Assembly: GCF_004217555.1 (NCBI RefSeq)
Contig: NZ_SHKW01000001.1
Location: forward strand, 62,001-126,000
Source: Edaphobacter modestus
GTDB lineage: Bacteria > Acidobacteriota > Terriglobia > Terriglobales > Acidobacteriaceae
Direction: 5' to 3'
Length of the DNA: 64,000 nt
Made by a program: the position numbers and the translations under genes. Positions 53,545 to 62,709 of the stretch are shown piece after piece. The notes below the pieces were generated by a model. The model was not told the DNA's origin. It was given only the letters and a program-made list of their open reading frames with translations, and searched no databases. Position 1 is the stretch's first letter; the number at the start of each line of letters is the position of its first letter.

Positions 53545-53771
53545 AATCGTGTATGATCGAGCACCGTAGAATCGTTTCAAGCGCTGAACCCGGAATTGCA
53601 AACGGCAGAAAATAGGCCGCTTGCAGTTACATTTTCGGTACAGTAGCGGTACGCACATCAGATCTGAATGCTTGCGACAAATTGCTGTAAATTACGGTCG
53701 CTCAGCTACTTATGGGTACGCTCACTTACGCTGGCATTTTGTTTTCATAAATTTACACGCTTCGTAGGAAA

Positions 53772-53826
53772 CTCAAAATCCGCAGACCTTATCCGGTCGT
53801 GGGATTCAAGTCCCCTCCGGGCACCA
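53772..53826 (+). other. 3' half of a tRNA-Leu(CAA) gene, likely integration scar
   Basis: The sequence runs from an anticodon loop CTCAAAA (anticodon CAA) through a variable arm with GACC/GGTC stem to TTCAAGT (T-loop) and the acceptor 3' strand TCCGGGC-A-CCA. No matching 5' half (it would begin GCCCGGA) is found in the preceding 60 bp. One extra A before the T-loop (GGGATTCAAGTCCC) breaks the canonical T-stem. A fragment from anticodon loop to CCA is the typical product of tyrosine-recombinase integration into a tRNA gene. No integrase is visible in the window. Confidence 0.6.
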
Positions 53827-54430
53827 CTCACGTTGCCAAAGATTTGGAGCGGTCCACACCCATACGATTGCAAGCGTGCGCGGTACAAACAAGGTACACA
53901 AGGACCACAATATATAGAATATAGATATATCCCTCGAGGCTTCGGTTTGGATGTAGCAAGCTGTTCACTCTAATGGTGACCAGAGACGGGATCGGTGTCC
54001 CGCATCGCTAATGGAATCTGTAACTTACAGATTCTAAAAGGTGCAGGAAGCGCCAAAAGTGCCAGAATGCCCAAACGTTCTTGCAAATCTCTTGCAAAAT
54101 TTATCCTTTTGATTCTCGGAATGGGAACCAAAAGGTAGCGAAGCAGGGCATGGATAGAGCCGTTTTCGCGATGTGTTTCGACTGAGGCCACATCGTTGGT
54201 CGCACCCGCCGCACGACCCTCGACATGATCTGCGAAAAACTCATTTAGAAGAATGGTCGGCCTTAGTGGACGATTTTCGAACTTTTCATGGCTTAGAAGA
54301 CGGTAGCGAGAGTGCTGTCTACTAAACCCTCTCAGCTTCTACGTTTACCTGAAGCAGTAATGAGCGCTAGGGGCAGGCTCTATGAGCCTTATCTCATGCC
54401 AGTGCAAGGCAAAATGCTGATCTTCCCCCC
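53827..54430. other. Gene-free stretch with a 21-bp palindrome
   Basis: No coding frame in this 604-bp stretch has support. It begins just after the tRNA fragment with a direct GGTACA repeat (GGTACAAACAAGGTACAC) and an AT-rich patch near 53910-53930. It contains the perfect palindrome at 54014-54034 and a short TCTTGCAAA/TCTTGCAAA repeat near 54080. This composition suits a recombination junction or regulatory region; nothing firmer can be said. Confidence 0.5.
54014..54034. repeat. Perfect 10-bp inverted repeat with 1-bp centre
   Basis: Arms GAATCTGTAA and TTACAGATTC flank a single C. It is long enough to be an operator or a recombinase site and lies 190 bp from the tRNA-Leu fragment. It is not followed by a T run in either direction, so a terminator role is unlikely. 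Confidence 0.7.
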
Positions 54431-56542
54431 TTACACAAACTGGTGAGGATCGCTGGTGCTGGGCCTGCCGTCTTCGAGATGACCTGCGAAGCGCCGCAGG
54501 AAGGTCGTTTTGACGTCGGGGTTGATGATGCTGACGTCGTACCAACGGCTGTCGCTCGGGAGTGGGACCCGGATGGAGACTTCGGCGCCCGGACCGATCT
54601 CTTTGTGCTCTTCGAGCATGGTGTAGCTCTCGGCAATCGCAAGCGTGACAGGTGCATGGGATGGATTGTGCATCGTTAGATGGAGCGAACGGCCGGAGTC
54701 GTCGGGTTCAAGGGTGACGACGGGCTCCTGGGATCCGGCGATTCCCCTTTGACGTATCAGATATCCGTTGGGACCGTAGACGGCGAGATCGAAGGGCTGA
54801 CCGGAGGCGACTGTCCAGTAGTCGGTCAGGGTGTCCGCCGCGGAGACGGTGTAGCGGCGCGGCTCGTCAGAGGGTGTTATGCCGTTGTAGATGTAGAACG
54901 CGGCTCCTGCCTTGCCTTTGTTGATGAGATCGATCGAGATGCGGTCGCTTTCGACGTGGCAGGCAGTTTGAAGGGCATACGGCAGAGCACGTGCGGGACG
55001 CGTCCCCTTCTCCTGCACAGGCATGGTCTGCACGGCGGGAACGCTGTAGGGCTGATGCAGCGACTTGATCGGCTGCGGCGGAGGGAATGATGTGGTGCGT
55101 GTTACCGGAGTCTGCGAGAAGTCGAAGGCCGAGGTGAGGTCGCCGCAGATGGAGCGGCGCCAGCGGCTGATGTTGGGCTCCTCGATGCCGAAGCGCTTTT
55201 CGAGAAACTGCAGCACGGAGGTGTGATCGAAGACCTGCGAACAAACCCAGCCGCCGGTGCTCCAGGGAGAGACGACCAGCATGGGCACGCGCGCCCCGAG
55301 TCCAATGGGCTGCAGGCCACCGGGATCGGCGCCAGGAATGATGGGCCGCCGCTCCTCGGGATGGTTGTCCATATCGATGAACTCGTCTGTGAGGCTGTCG
55401 AGCAGATCGTTCGAGACGAGGCCGTGCTTGTTGCGGTCCCTGCTGCGCGGAGGCATGGGCGGAACGATATGGTCGAAGAGGCCGTCGTTCTCGTCGTAGT
55501 TGATCAGCAAGACAGTCTTGCTCCACACCTCGGGGTTCGAGGTGAGGGCATCGAGCACAAGCGAGATGTAGTAAGCTCCGTCAGTTGGCGAGGCCTCGGG
55601 ATGCTCAGAGTATTTGTAGGGTGCAACGACCCATGACACCTGGGGCAGCTTTCCCTGTTGCACGTCTTCTTTGAACCCGCTCAGCGTGCGGTCGGAGACA
55701 CCCTTCATGACGAGCGGGCTCGTGGGGGAGGCACCCTCCTGAACGTGGTACTGCGCGAAGAACTCGAGCGAGTTGTCGGTGTAGTTGTCGGTCGGCGTGC
55801 CGGGAACGCCGCTGCCGCCCTGATAGACCTTCCAGGAGATTCCGGCCTTCTCGAGGCGCTCGGGATAGGTCGTCCAGGTGTAACCGTTGGTATGATGCCT
55901 CTCGTCGAACCCTGGTCCATTCGGTTTGGTGCCGTAGCAGTTGCGCGGATCCATTGTGCCGGACCACATGTAGATGCGATTAGGACACGTGTTGGCGTGG
56001 ACGGAGCAGTGATAGGCGTCGCAGAGCGTGAAGGCGTCGGCCAGCGCGTAGTGAAAGCTGACATCCTCGCGTTTGAGGTAGCCCATCGTGAGCACATCCT
56101 GCTTCTGGTTGACCCACTGGTTGTAGTGGCCATTGTTCCAGGCGAGGTGACCGCTGCTCCAGCCATGATCGGTGCCCGCTTGAAACTCGGTGGTCTGCTG
56201 CGGATTGATGTAGAAGGGCAGGACGTGCTCGGCGTCAGGGGAGAGACCGCGATCGTGGTACTTCTTGGTCTTGGTCTCGGCGGTGGGCTGATACCAGACC
56301 GGCTTTCCGTTGGGCAGAGGCGCAGGACGAGGATCACTAAAGCCGCGAACGCCGCGCAGAGATCCGAAGTAGTGATCGAAGGAGCGGTTCTCCTGCATGA
56401 GGATGACGACGTGCTCTACATCCTTGATGGTGCCGGTGCGGCGAGCGGCGGGGATGGCAAGTGCCCGTTGAATGGCCGGCGGCGTCATGGTTACTCCAGC
56501 TGCCGCTGCTGCAATACGAAGAAAGTCTCGTCTGGTTCTCAT
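54431..56542 (-). CDS. plcN: Tat-exported phosphocholine-type phospholipase C
   Basis: 703 residues. Twin-arginine signal MRTRRDFLRIAAAAAGVTM, then the phosphoesterase domain of the PLC/AcpA superfamily: VVILMQENRSFDHYFGSLRG, LINYDENDGLFDHIVPP, VFDHTSVLQFLEKRFG. Two C-terminal repeats of the phospholipase C C-terminal domain follow (AFYIYNGITPSDEPRRYTVS; SLHLTMHNPSHAPVTLAIAE). It should cleave phosphatidylcholine or phosphatidylethanolamine outside the cytoplasm. It follows the Oar-like receptor gene by 64 bp on the same strand, and ethanolamine permease and ammonia-lyase genes lie beyond, which suggests head-group scavenging. Complete, with no lesions. Confidence 0.92.
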   Translation of the reverse strand: MRTRRDFLRIAAAAAGVTMTPPAIQRALAIPAARRTGTIKDVEHVVILMQENRSFDHYFGSLRGVRGFSDPRPAPLPNGKPVWYQPTAETKTKKYHDRGLSPDAEHVLPFYINPQQTTEFQAGTDHGWSSGHLAWNNGHYNQWVNQKQDVLTMGYLKREDVSFHYALADAFTLCDAYHCSVHANTCPNRIYMWSGTMDPRNCYGTKPNGPGFDERHHTNGYTWTTYPERLEKAGISWKVYQGGSGVPGTPTDNYTDNSLEFFAQYHVQEGASPTSPLVMKGVSDRTLSGFKEDVQQGKLPQVSWVVAPYKYSEHPEASPTDGAYYISLVLDALTSNPEVWSKTVLLINYDENDGLFDHIVPPMPPRSRDRNKHGLVSNDLLDSLTDEFIDMDNHPEERRPIIPGADPGGLQPIGLGARVPMLVVSPWSTGGWVCSQVFDHTSVLQFLEKRFGIEEPNISRWRRSICGDLTSAFDFSQTPVTRTTSFPPPQPIKSLHQPYSVPAVQTMPVQEKGTRPARALPYALQTACHVESDRISIDLINKGKAGAAFYIYNGITPSDEPRRYTVSAADTLTDYWTVASGQPFDLAVYGPNGYLIRQRGIAGSQEPVVTLEPDDSGRSLHLTMHNPSHAPVTLAIAESYTMLEEHKEIGPGAEVSIRVPLPSDSRWYDVSIINPDVKTTFLRRFAGHLEDGRPSTSDPHQFV

Positions 56543-56606
56543 CGTTCTCTCGCAAGAGGGAACCGAAGGGTGTCTCCGGTTCCCTCGCTACTTCGTTTTC
56601 AGTTTG

Positions 56607-59600
56607 TCAGAACTGCAGCCGCATGGCGACCTGACCGGTGCGGGGGCTGCCGAAGTCAGCGGTGCTTGCCGAGGTGATCTGCCCGAACGTGCTGCTGGAG
56701 ATGTCCATGTTCGGGTTTCCGAGGTTGGTGTGGTTGAGGACGTTGGTGAAGGTTCCTTCGGCACGCAGCGAGACACGCTCTGTGATAGCGAAGCTCTTGC
56801 TAAGTCCGCCGGAGAGGTTGAGGGTGCCGGGTCCGACGAGCGAGCCGTTCTGGAAGTTGCCGAAGCGTCCGATCGGCGCGGGGTCACCGGGTTGTCCGCG
56901 GCCGGTGTGGCACGGCGTTCCCTCGACCCAGCTGGGATCGCCGGGGCAGGTGAATGCGGCCTTGTTGAACCAGCTGCCGGCGGTACGGTTAGCAGGTACG
57001 GCGCTCACGCCGACGACGCGGTCAACCTTCTGCGAACGGCTTCCAAGAGCGGCGCCGTTGGCGGCGTTCGTGAGGCCCGAGCCGGTACCGGAGGGGTCTC
57101 CCTGACCGCTGGAGAAGTAGGGCGAGAGGAAGGGGCCGGTCTGGACGAGGAAGATACTGCTGATCTGCCATCCGCCGAAGGCCGCATCCATCAGCCGGTT
57201 CATGTTGCCGCCGAACTGCTTGCCGCGTCCGAAGGGAAGCGCGTAGAGCAGCGTCGTATTCCAACGATGCCTCCTGCTGCCATAGACCTGGCCGAAGTCG
57301 ACATTGGGATCGCCGGCGTAGGAGGCTCGGCTGCCACCGGACTCACTGGCGAAGCTCGAGCTGGCGGGTCCCTGGTTGTCGGCGAGGTTCTTGGCCAGCG
57401 TGTAGGTCGAATCGAAGGTGAGACCGGAGTTGGTGTGGTGGTTGAAATTGACCTGCCCGGACTGGTAGTTGGAGTCAGCGCCGGTGGAGCGGGTGTTGAT
57501 GATGCCCCAGTTGGGGAACGGACGCGCGGAGAGCGGCTGGTTTGCGGCCGACGTGGTCGAGGAGTACGGAAGATCGTTGAGGTTCGGCGCCCAGACCAGA
57601 TGCTTGGTGGTCATGCCGATGTAGGAGACGCGAAGACCGTATCCATGGCTGAGATCGCGATCCAAGGAGAGGCTGAACTGCTGCGAGTACGGGTCCTTCC
57701 AGTTGATGTCATTGGCGGTACCGAAGTAGGCCTGACCGTATCCGGCGGAGGCGGAGCTGGTGCCCGAACCGGCGTAGATATTGGGCCACACGTAAGAGGG
57801 GCCGTTTGCCGTCTTGGTATTCGCATACTGTACGGTGTTGGCCTGGAGCGTTCCGGTGAGCGAGTAGAAGTTCGAACCAAGCAACGTGATGTTATAGAGA
57901 CCGTAGCCACCACGGATCACGGTGCGGTTGTCGTCGGTGAGGCGATACGCAAAGCCGAAGCGGGGGGCGAAGCGGGTCTTGATCGCAGTACGGAGGCCAC
58001 TGGGAAGACCGGCCTGCGAGTTGCTGACCGTAGGCGTGCAGGGAGCGCCGTTCTGCGCCGCAACACCCGAGGTCTGGCCCAGACCGCAGGAGTTGAAGCT
58101 CTTCAGGTAGTCCTGCGAGACCAGCGAGCCGAAGCCGTCAGGATAGACCACACGGCCCGACTTCGCGATGGAGGGGTCGAAGTTACCGATATTGCCGGTG
58201 GGGTCGTGATAGGCCGGGTGATACTCGTAGCGCAGACCGTAGCTGAGGGTGAGGCGATCGCTGACACGCCACTGGTCTTGCGCGAAGGCGTGATAGTGCA
58301 TGGTCATGCCGTCGTTGTCGGCCTGCACGACGTCGTAGAAGGTTGTGCTGGGTGCGCCGATCATGAAGTCGGCGAACTCGTTGCCCGTGAAGGTGGCGGG
58401 CGAGTAGTCAAAGGTGCCGTAATTGTCAGCGCCGTTGAACCCAAGCGGCGTGACGGCCTGCATGCGGCGGACATCCACACCGAACTTCATCGTGTGACGG
58501 CCCTTGACCCACGTGAAGTTGTCGGTGAAGACGTGCGTGCGGGACTTGGTGACCGAGCTGAGTCGATCAGGATTCAGATCGGTGAGGTAGGCGAAGTCGA
58601 GTTCTGGCAGACCGTTGTAGAAGAGATTCTGCAGGCCCTGCAAGCCGGAGTTCTGCGTGAAGGACTTGCCGTCGTAGGGATTGGTGGCACCGTTGCTGTC
58701 GAAGGTAAAGCCGTAGCGAAACTCGTTGATCAGGCTCGGAGTGAAGTTGTAGTTGGCGGCGACGAGAAAGATGCGGTCCTGGTAAGTCGTTGTGCTCGAG
58801 GGCACCAGCAGCGGCTCTGCCGTGTTCTGGTTGTAGTTCTTCCAGGTAAAGCGAGCGAAGACGAGAGCCTTCTGACCGATGTACTGGTCGCCACGAATGT
58901 CGAACTGGTTGGAGAAGAGCGAGGTGTCCTTGTTGGTGGAGTAGTTGTAGGCACCGGGGGTATAGGTCGAAGTGTCGCCGATGTTCGGGTCGGGGAAGAA
59001 GGTAAGGAACTTCTGCGCGACGGCATTGATAGGAACGGCGTTCAGCGCATAGGTTCCGCCGGTGAAGGGGTTCGTCAGAGAGGTCAGCCCGGTGACCTTG
59101 CTGAAGTCGCCCTTCTTCATCGCCGCGGTGGGGACGTAGTACTGCTCGGAGGTGGTGCGTGGGCTGCGGTAGCCCTCGTACGTCCCGAAGAAAAAGGTCT
59201 TGTCGTGCCCGTTATAAAGATGCGGAATCACCACCGGGCCGCCCAGTGAGGCGCCGTAGTCGTTGGTGACAAGATGTGCCTTCGAGAGCGCACCGTAGTC
59301 TTTGGCGTTCAACGAGGAGTCCTGGTGATACCAGAAGATGCCACCGTGAAGCGTGTTGGTTCCACCCTTGGTCGTGGTGGTGACTTCGCCCGGCTGGCCG
59401 AACTCTGCGCTGTTCATCACGCCATCAACGCGCATCTCAGCGATCGAGTCGCCGGAGGGGAAAGCGTTCGCAATCGGCGAGTTGCCGCCTGTAGCGCTGC
59501 GTGTCGTGATGCCGTCAACCGTCACGTCGGTCTGGAAGGGCAGGCCGCCCTGCACGGAGTAGGTCGGCGTCGAGCCACCGTCGGACTGCACGCCAGGGAG

Positions 59601-60134
59601 AGTCTGAATCATTGAGAGGGGACTGGTTCCGCTGGAACTGGCGCGGTAGTTGGCGGGCAGGTCTCTCACAGCCGTGCTCGAGAGCGTCGCATCGATCGAG
59701 GGCGTATCGGTCTCGATCGTGCCTGCATCGCCGGCGTTGACCGAGACCTCTTGCGAGACGTTGCCGACCGCGAGCATAACGTCGGAACGCAACTCCTGAC
59801 GCGCTGTCAGTCGCAGACGCGTGATCTTCTGCACATTGAAGCCCGGGGCAGTGACTTCGACGTTATATTGACCAGCGGTGAGGTTCAGGAACTGAAAGTT
59901 GCCCGCCTCGTTGGTTTTGACGGTCTTCTTGACTGCCGTCTCCACACTGATCAGGTCGACCGTAGCATCGGGCACGGCCGCACCGCTGCTGTCTTTGATG
60001 GTTCCGAGGATCGTGCCTTGCGTGGACTGAGCGTGAAGACCCAGCGCAGCGAACGCAAACAGGCAAAGGGCGACGAGAGCAGTGGGAAAGAATCTTTTTT
60101 GGCGGCGCATAGTTATGTAGTGCAGCATAGCCAT
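56607..60134 (-). CDS. Oar-like TonB-dependent outer-membrane receptor
   Basis: About 1175 residues. Signal peptide ALVALCLFAFAALGLHAQ; carboxypeptidase-regulatory-like domain GTILGTIKDSSGAAVPDATV ... NEAGNFQFLNLTAGQYNVEV; plug-like region SVQGGLPFQTDVTVDGITTR and EVTTTTKGGTNTLHGGIFWY; a large beta-barrel ending FGSPRTGQVAMRLQF with C-terminal Phe. Such receptors are massively amplified in acidobacteria, and most are thought to import oligosaccharides or lipids. The start at 60134 has CAGG upstream; ATG 60110 would shorten the leader. Next to phospholipase C, a lipid or head-group cargo is plausible but not shown. Confidence 0.93.
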   Translation of the reverse strand: MAMLHYITMRRQKRFFPTALVALCLFAFAALGLHAQSTQGTILGTIKDSSGAAVPDATVDLISVETAVKKTVKTNEAGNFQFLNLTAGQYNVEVTAPGFNVQKITRLRLTARQELRSDVMLAVGNVSQEVSVNAGDAGTIETDTPSIDATLSSTAVRDLPANYRASSSGTSPLSMIQTLPGVQSDGGSTPTYSVQGGLPFQTDVTVDGITTRSATGGNSPIANAFPSGDSIAEMRVDGVMNSAEFGQPGEVTTTTKGGTNTLHGGIFWYHQDSSLNAKDYGALSKAHLVTNDYGASLGGPVVIPHLYNGHDKTFFFGTYEGYRSPRTTSEQYYVPTAAMKKGDFSKVTGLTSLTNPFTGGTYALNAVPINAVAQKFLTFFPDPNIGDTSTYTPGAYNYSTNKDTSLFSNQFDIRGDQYIGQKALVFARFTWKNYNQNTAEPLLVPSSTTTYQDRIFLVAANYNFTPSLINEFRYGFTFDSNGATNPYDGKSFTQNSGLQGLQNLFYNGLPELDFAYLTDLNPDRLSSVTKSRTHVFTDNFTWVKGRHTMKFGVDVRRMQAVTPLGFNGADNYGTFDYSPATFTGNEFADFMIGAPSTTFYDVVQADNDGMTMHYHAFAQDQWRVSDRLTLSYGLRYEYHPAYHDPTGNIGNFDPSIAKSGRVVYPDGFGSLVSQDYLKSFNSCGLGQTSGVAAQNGAPCTPTVSNSQAGLPSGLRTAIKTRFAPRFGFAYRLTDDNRTVIRGGYGLYNITLLGSNFYSLTGTLQANTVQYANTKTANGPSYVWPNIYAGSGTSSASAGYGQAYFGTANDINWKDPYSQQFSLSLDRDLSHGYGLRVSYIGMTTKHLVWAPNLNDLPYSSTTSAANQPLSARPFPNWGIINTRSTGADSNYQSGQVNFNHHTNSGLTFDSTYTLAKNLADNQGPASSSFASESGGSRASYAGDPNVDFGQVYGSRRHRWNTTLLYALPFGRGKQFGGNMNRLMDAAFGGWQISSIFLVQTGPFLSPYFSSGQGDPSGTGSGLTNAANGAALGSRSQKVDRVVGVSAVPANRTAGSWFNKAAFTCPGDPSWVEGTPCHTGRGQPGDPAPIGRFGNFQNGSLVGPGTLNLSGGLSKSFAITERVSLRAEGTFTNVLNHTNLGNPNMDISSSTFGQITSASTADFGSPRTGQVAMRLQF

Positions 60135-60204
60135 GGCACCTGAAAGACTGTTATCGAATTTTGGCAAAATTCCGAGCGATGAGATGAATAATCGGTGAAA
60201 TTAA

Positions 60205-61170
60205 TTATTGGGGAGCAACGCTCTCGCTCCGCTTCACGGTTGCCGAGGGCAGCTCATCGAACAATGTTCGGTAATCCTTGGCAAACTGGCTGAGGTGCCA
60301 GAAGCCCCAGTCGGAGGCCGCTTGCTGCACAGAGACTTTCGTCTCTCTTCGACAAAGATCGCGACGCACTCCATTGAGTCGCAGGATCCTGAGATATGCG
60401 TTGGGGCCAATGCCGAGCACCCTGTCGAACGCGTATTGCAGCGTTCTGCGGCTGACGTGAAAGATCGTACAAAGCTCAGGAACAGAGATGGCTCGATCAT
60501 TGTTATCGAGCAAGAACAGCCTGACATTGCGCACGATCTGCGAGTGCTGCATCTCGCTGCGGGGCATCCCCTTCGCCTGCTCAACCGAGGCGCAGAGGTT
60601 GGTGACCGCTTCGAGGACCGAGTTCTGCATCGCCCGGCAGGCCCCCGCAGAGTTCAGCACCTCAGGTCTTCGGTTGATCTCCTCGAGGATTTCGCCGAAG
60701 AGGTGCCGCAGAGAACTCTGCGCGGCACTGCCCTGCAAAATCTCGCACCGAAGCCGGGCGAGACCGTCTTCCTCAGGCAGCACGGAGCGCAAGTGTTCTG
60801 CGAGTGTGCGATGGCTGATGACGAGACCGAAGATTCTGAAGCGGGCCGGCGTAATCAGCTCAAAAGGCTGATGCCCTCGGCGTATTGCAACCGCTCCTTC
60901 TTCGACGCGCCGGGTGTCGAGGCGGAAGGATTCCCGCTCGGAGACAGGAAGGCCGAACCACCAACCGTTCGAGCGTACGACACAGGATTGACGCAGGCTT
61001 AGATTGGTGGATTCGCGAAAGAGATGAATCGAGTTGAAGCAAACTCCGCTGATCTCTCCTGAGAAACCACCGCCCGAGAGCTGATCATAGAGCTGCGACC
61101 ATCCCATGAGATTGTCTGCGTGAGTATTGGGATCGTCGGAGACATGACGATAAGTTGGCGATACGGGCAT
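60205..61170 (-). CDS. eutR: AraC-family regulator, EutR-like
   Basis: 321 residues from ATG 61170. N-terminal sensor part NLMGWSQLYDQLSGGGFSGE and FNSIHLFRESTNLSLRQSC matches the style of EutR, the ethanolamine-operon activator. The C-terminal double helix-turn-helix is ISVPELCTIFHVSRRTLQYA and VQQAASDWGFWHLSQFAKDY. It is transcribed away from an ethanolamine permease gene across a 159-bp gap, so it very likely controls ethanolamine use in response to substrate. The frame extends upstream but those residues overlap the permease and are ignored. Confidence 0.88.
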   Translation of the reverse strand: MPVSPTYRHVSDDPNTHADNLMGWSQLYDQLSGGGFSGEISGVCFNSIHLFRESTNLSLRQSCVVRSNGWWFGLPVSERESFRLDTRRVEEGAVAIRRGHQPFELITPARFRIFGLVISHRTLAEHLRSVLPEEDGLARLRCEILQGSAAQSSLRHLFGEILEEINRRPEVLNSAGACRAMQNSVLEAVTNLCASVEQAKGMPRSEMQHSQIVRNVRLFLLDNNDRAISVPELCTIFHVSRRTLQYAFDRVLGIGPNAYLRILRLNGVRRDLCRRETKVSVQQAASDWGFWHLSQFAKDYRTLFDELPSATVKRSESVAPQ

Positions 61171-61329
61171 CGACCACGCAGCATTCGGGGAGGAGTGTCG
61201 AGCAGGCTCCACGATTCGGACAATACCATAACAACGTGACGCTAACGATAAGAATGACAACTCTGCCTCATTCCTGTTGCAGAATCGCGGCTCCGGTTGC
61301 CGATTTTTGATAACTGCATATTCCGTCGC

Positions 61330-62700
61330 ATGAGCATAATGGTCGTGGGAGACACCTTGGACGATAGCTCGCACCTGAAAGCGACACTGAATACCTGGCA
61401 GCTCTGGGGAATTGCAGTTGGCCTTGTCATCTCGGGAGAGTACTTTGGCTGGAGCTACGGTTGGGCGAGCGCAGGCACGCTCGGCTTTCTCGCGATAACC
61501 CTCTTCATCGCAACGATGTATGCCGCATTCATCTTCAGCTTCACGGAGCTGACGACGGCGATCCCGAACGCCGGCGGCCCCTTCGCTTATGCGGAACGTG
61601 CATTTGGAGAGTTCGGAGGCTACCTCGCAGGCGCGGCGACGCTGGTCGAATTTGTCTTCGCACCGCCAGCCATCGCATTGGCCATCGGGGCCTATCTTAA
61701 CGTGCAGTTTCCTTCGCTGTCGCCGAAGCATGCGGCTGTCCTCGCCTATCTGGTCTTTATGGCAATCAACATCATCGGTGTGAGGATCGCGGCGAGCTTC
61801 GAGCTCTTCATTACGGTGCTTGCGATTATCGAGTTGCTGGTCTTCATGGCCGTTGTTGCTCCGGGGTTCCGTCTTAACAACTTCGTCGCCGGTGGCTGGG
61901 CGGGACAAGAGAGCTTCACGACGGGAGCGTTCCACGGCATGTTCGCTGCTGTGCCATTTGCGATCTGGTTCTTCCTTGCCATCGAGGGCGTGGCGATGGC
62001 TGCCGAAGAGGCCGAACGGCCGTCATACTCGATTCCGATCGCATACATTGCAGGCATCTGCACGCTGCTGGCGCTCGCCATTGGGGTCATGCTCTTTGCC
62101 GGAGGCGTGGGAGACTGGCGTCTACTGGCCGACATCAACGATCCGTTGCCGCAGGCGATGAAGATGATCGTCGGCGCGGCAAGCAACTGGCTGCACATGC
62201 TGGTATGGCTTGGACTGTTTGGCCTGATTGCCTCGCTGCACGGAATCATCTTCGGCTACTCGCGGCAGATCTTTGCGCTCGCACGCGCCGGCTACCTGCC
62301 TTCGTTGTTCAGCCGGATTCATCCACGTCTCAACACGCCGTGGATTGCGATCGTAGCCGGCGGCGTAATCGGCATTGCTGCCATCTACAGCGATTCGTGG
62401 ATCACGATCGGTGGGCAGCCGCTAACAGCGAACATCGTCACCATGTCGGTCCTTGGCGCACTGGTAATGTATGCGGTCAGCATGTTCGCTCTTTTTCGAC
62501 TGAGACGATCTGAGCCAGAGATGGTACGGCCGTTTCGTGCAAAACTGTATCCCTTCGCTCCAATCTGGACGCTGCTCGGGGTCGCCATCTGTCTGGCCAG
62601 CATCATCTACTACAACAGGACCATCTCACTGGCCTTCTGTGGCCTGCTTGGCGTAGGTTATGTCTTACTTCGATTCACCAGGCGCACTTCGGGCGCGTGA
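61330..62700 (+). CDS. eat: Ethanolamine permease (APC superfamily)
   Basis: 456 residues, twelve helices. LVISGEYFGWSYGWASAGTL and FIFSFTELTTAIPNAGGPFA are the first-helix glycine motif and second-helix segment of the ethanolamine-permease branch; LFGLIASLHGIIFGYSRQIF and the loop FALARAGYLPSLFSRIHPRL support it. It takes up ethanolamine for the ammonia-lyase encoded 9 bp downstream. ATG 61330 is chosen; ATG 61339 is possible. Confidence 0.93.
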   Translation: MSIMVVGDTLDDSSHLKATLNTWQLWGIAVGLVISGEYFGWSYGWASAGTLGFLAITLFIATMYAAFIFSFTELTTAIPNAGGPFAYAERAFGEFGGYLAGAATLVEFVFAPPAIALAIGAYLNVQFPSLSPKHAAVLAYLVFMAINIIGVRIAASFELFITVLAIIELLVFMAVVAPGFRLNNFVAGGWAGQESFTTGAFHGMFAAVPFAIWFFLAIEGVAMAAEEAERPSYSIPIAYIAGICTLLALAIGVMLFAGGVGDWRLLADINDPLPQAMKMIVGAASNWLHMLVWLGLFGLIASLHGIIFGYSRQIFALARAGYLPSLFSRIHPRLNTPWIAIVAGGVIGIAAIYSDSWITIGGQPLTANIVTMSVLGALVMYAVSMFALFRLRRSEPEMVRPFRAKLYPFAPIWTLLGVAICLASIIYYNRTISLAFCGLLGVGYVLLRFTRRTSGA

Positions 62701-62709
62701 GGAGAGAGG

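Noticed and set aside
53623..53640. GTTACATTTTCGGTA as a further regulon box
   Set aside because: It matches only part of the box, lacks ATGTAAT, and no gene with suitable distance follows.
53700..53826. Complete tRNA-Leu gene
   Set aside because: No acceptor 5' strand or D-arm is found before the anticodon loop and the T-stem has an extra A, so it is only a 3' fragment.
56472..59249. 925-residue open frame on the plus strand
   Set aside because: It lies antisense to the phospholipase C and Oar-like receptor genes and has a Val/Glu/Gly-rich composition that mirrors their codon structure. No domain is recognisable.
61171..61935. N-terminal extension of the EutR-like frame
   Set aside because: These 255 residues are antisense to the ethanolamine permease, low in complexity and charged; the regulator is complete from 61170.
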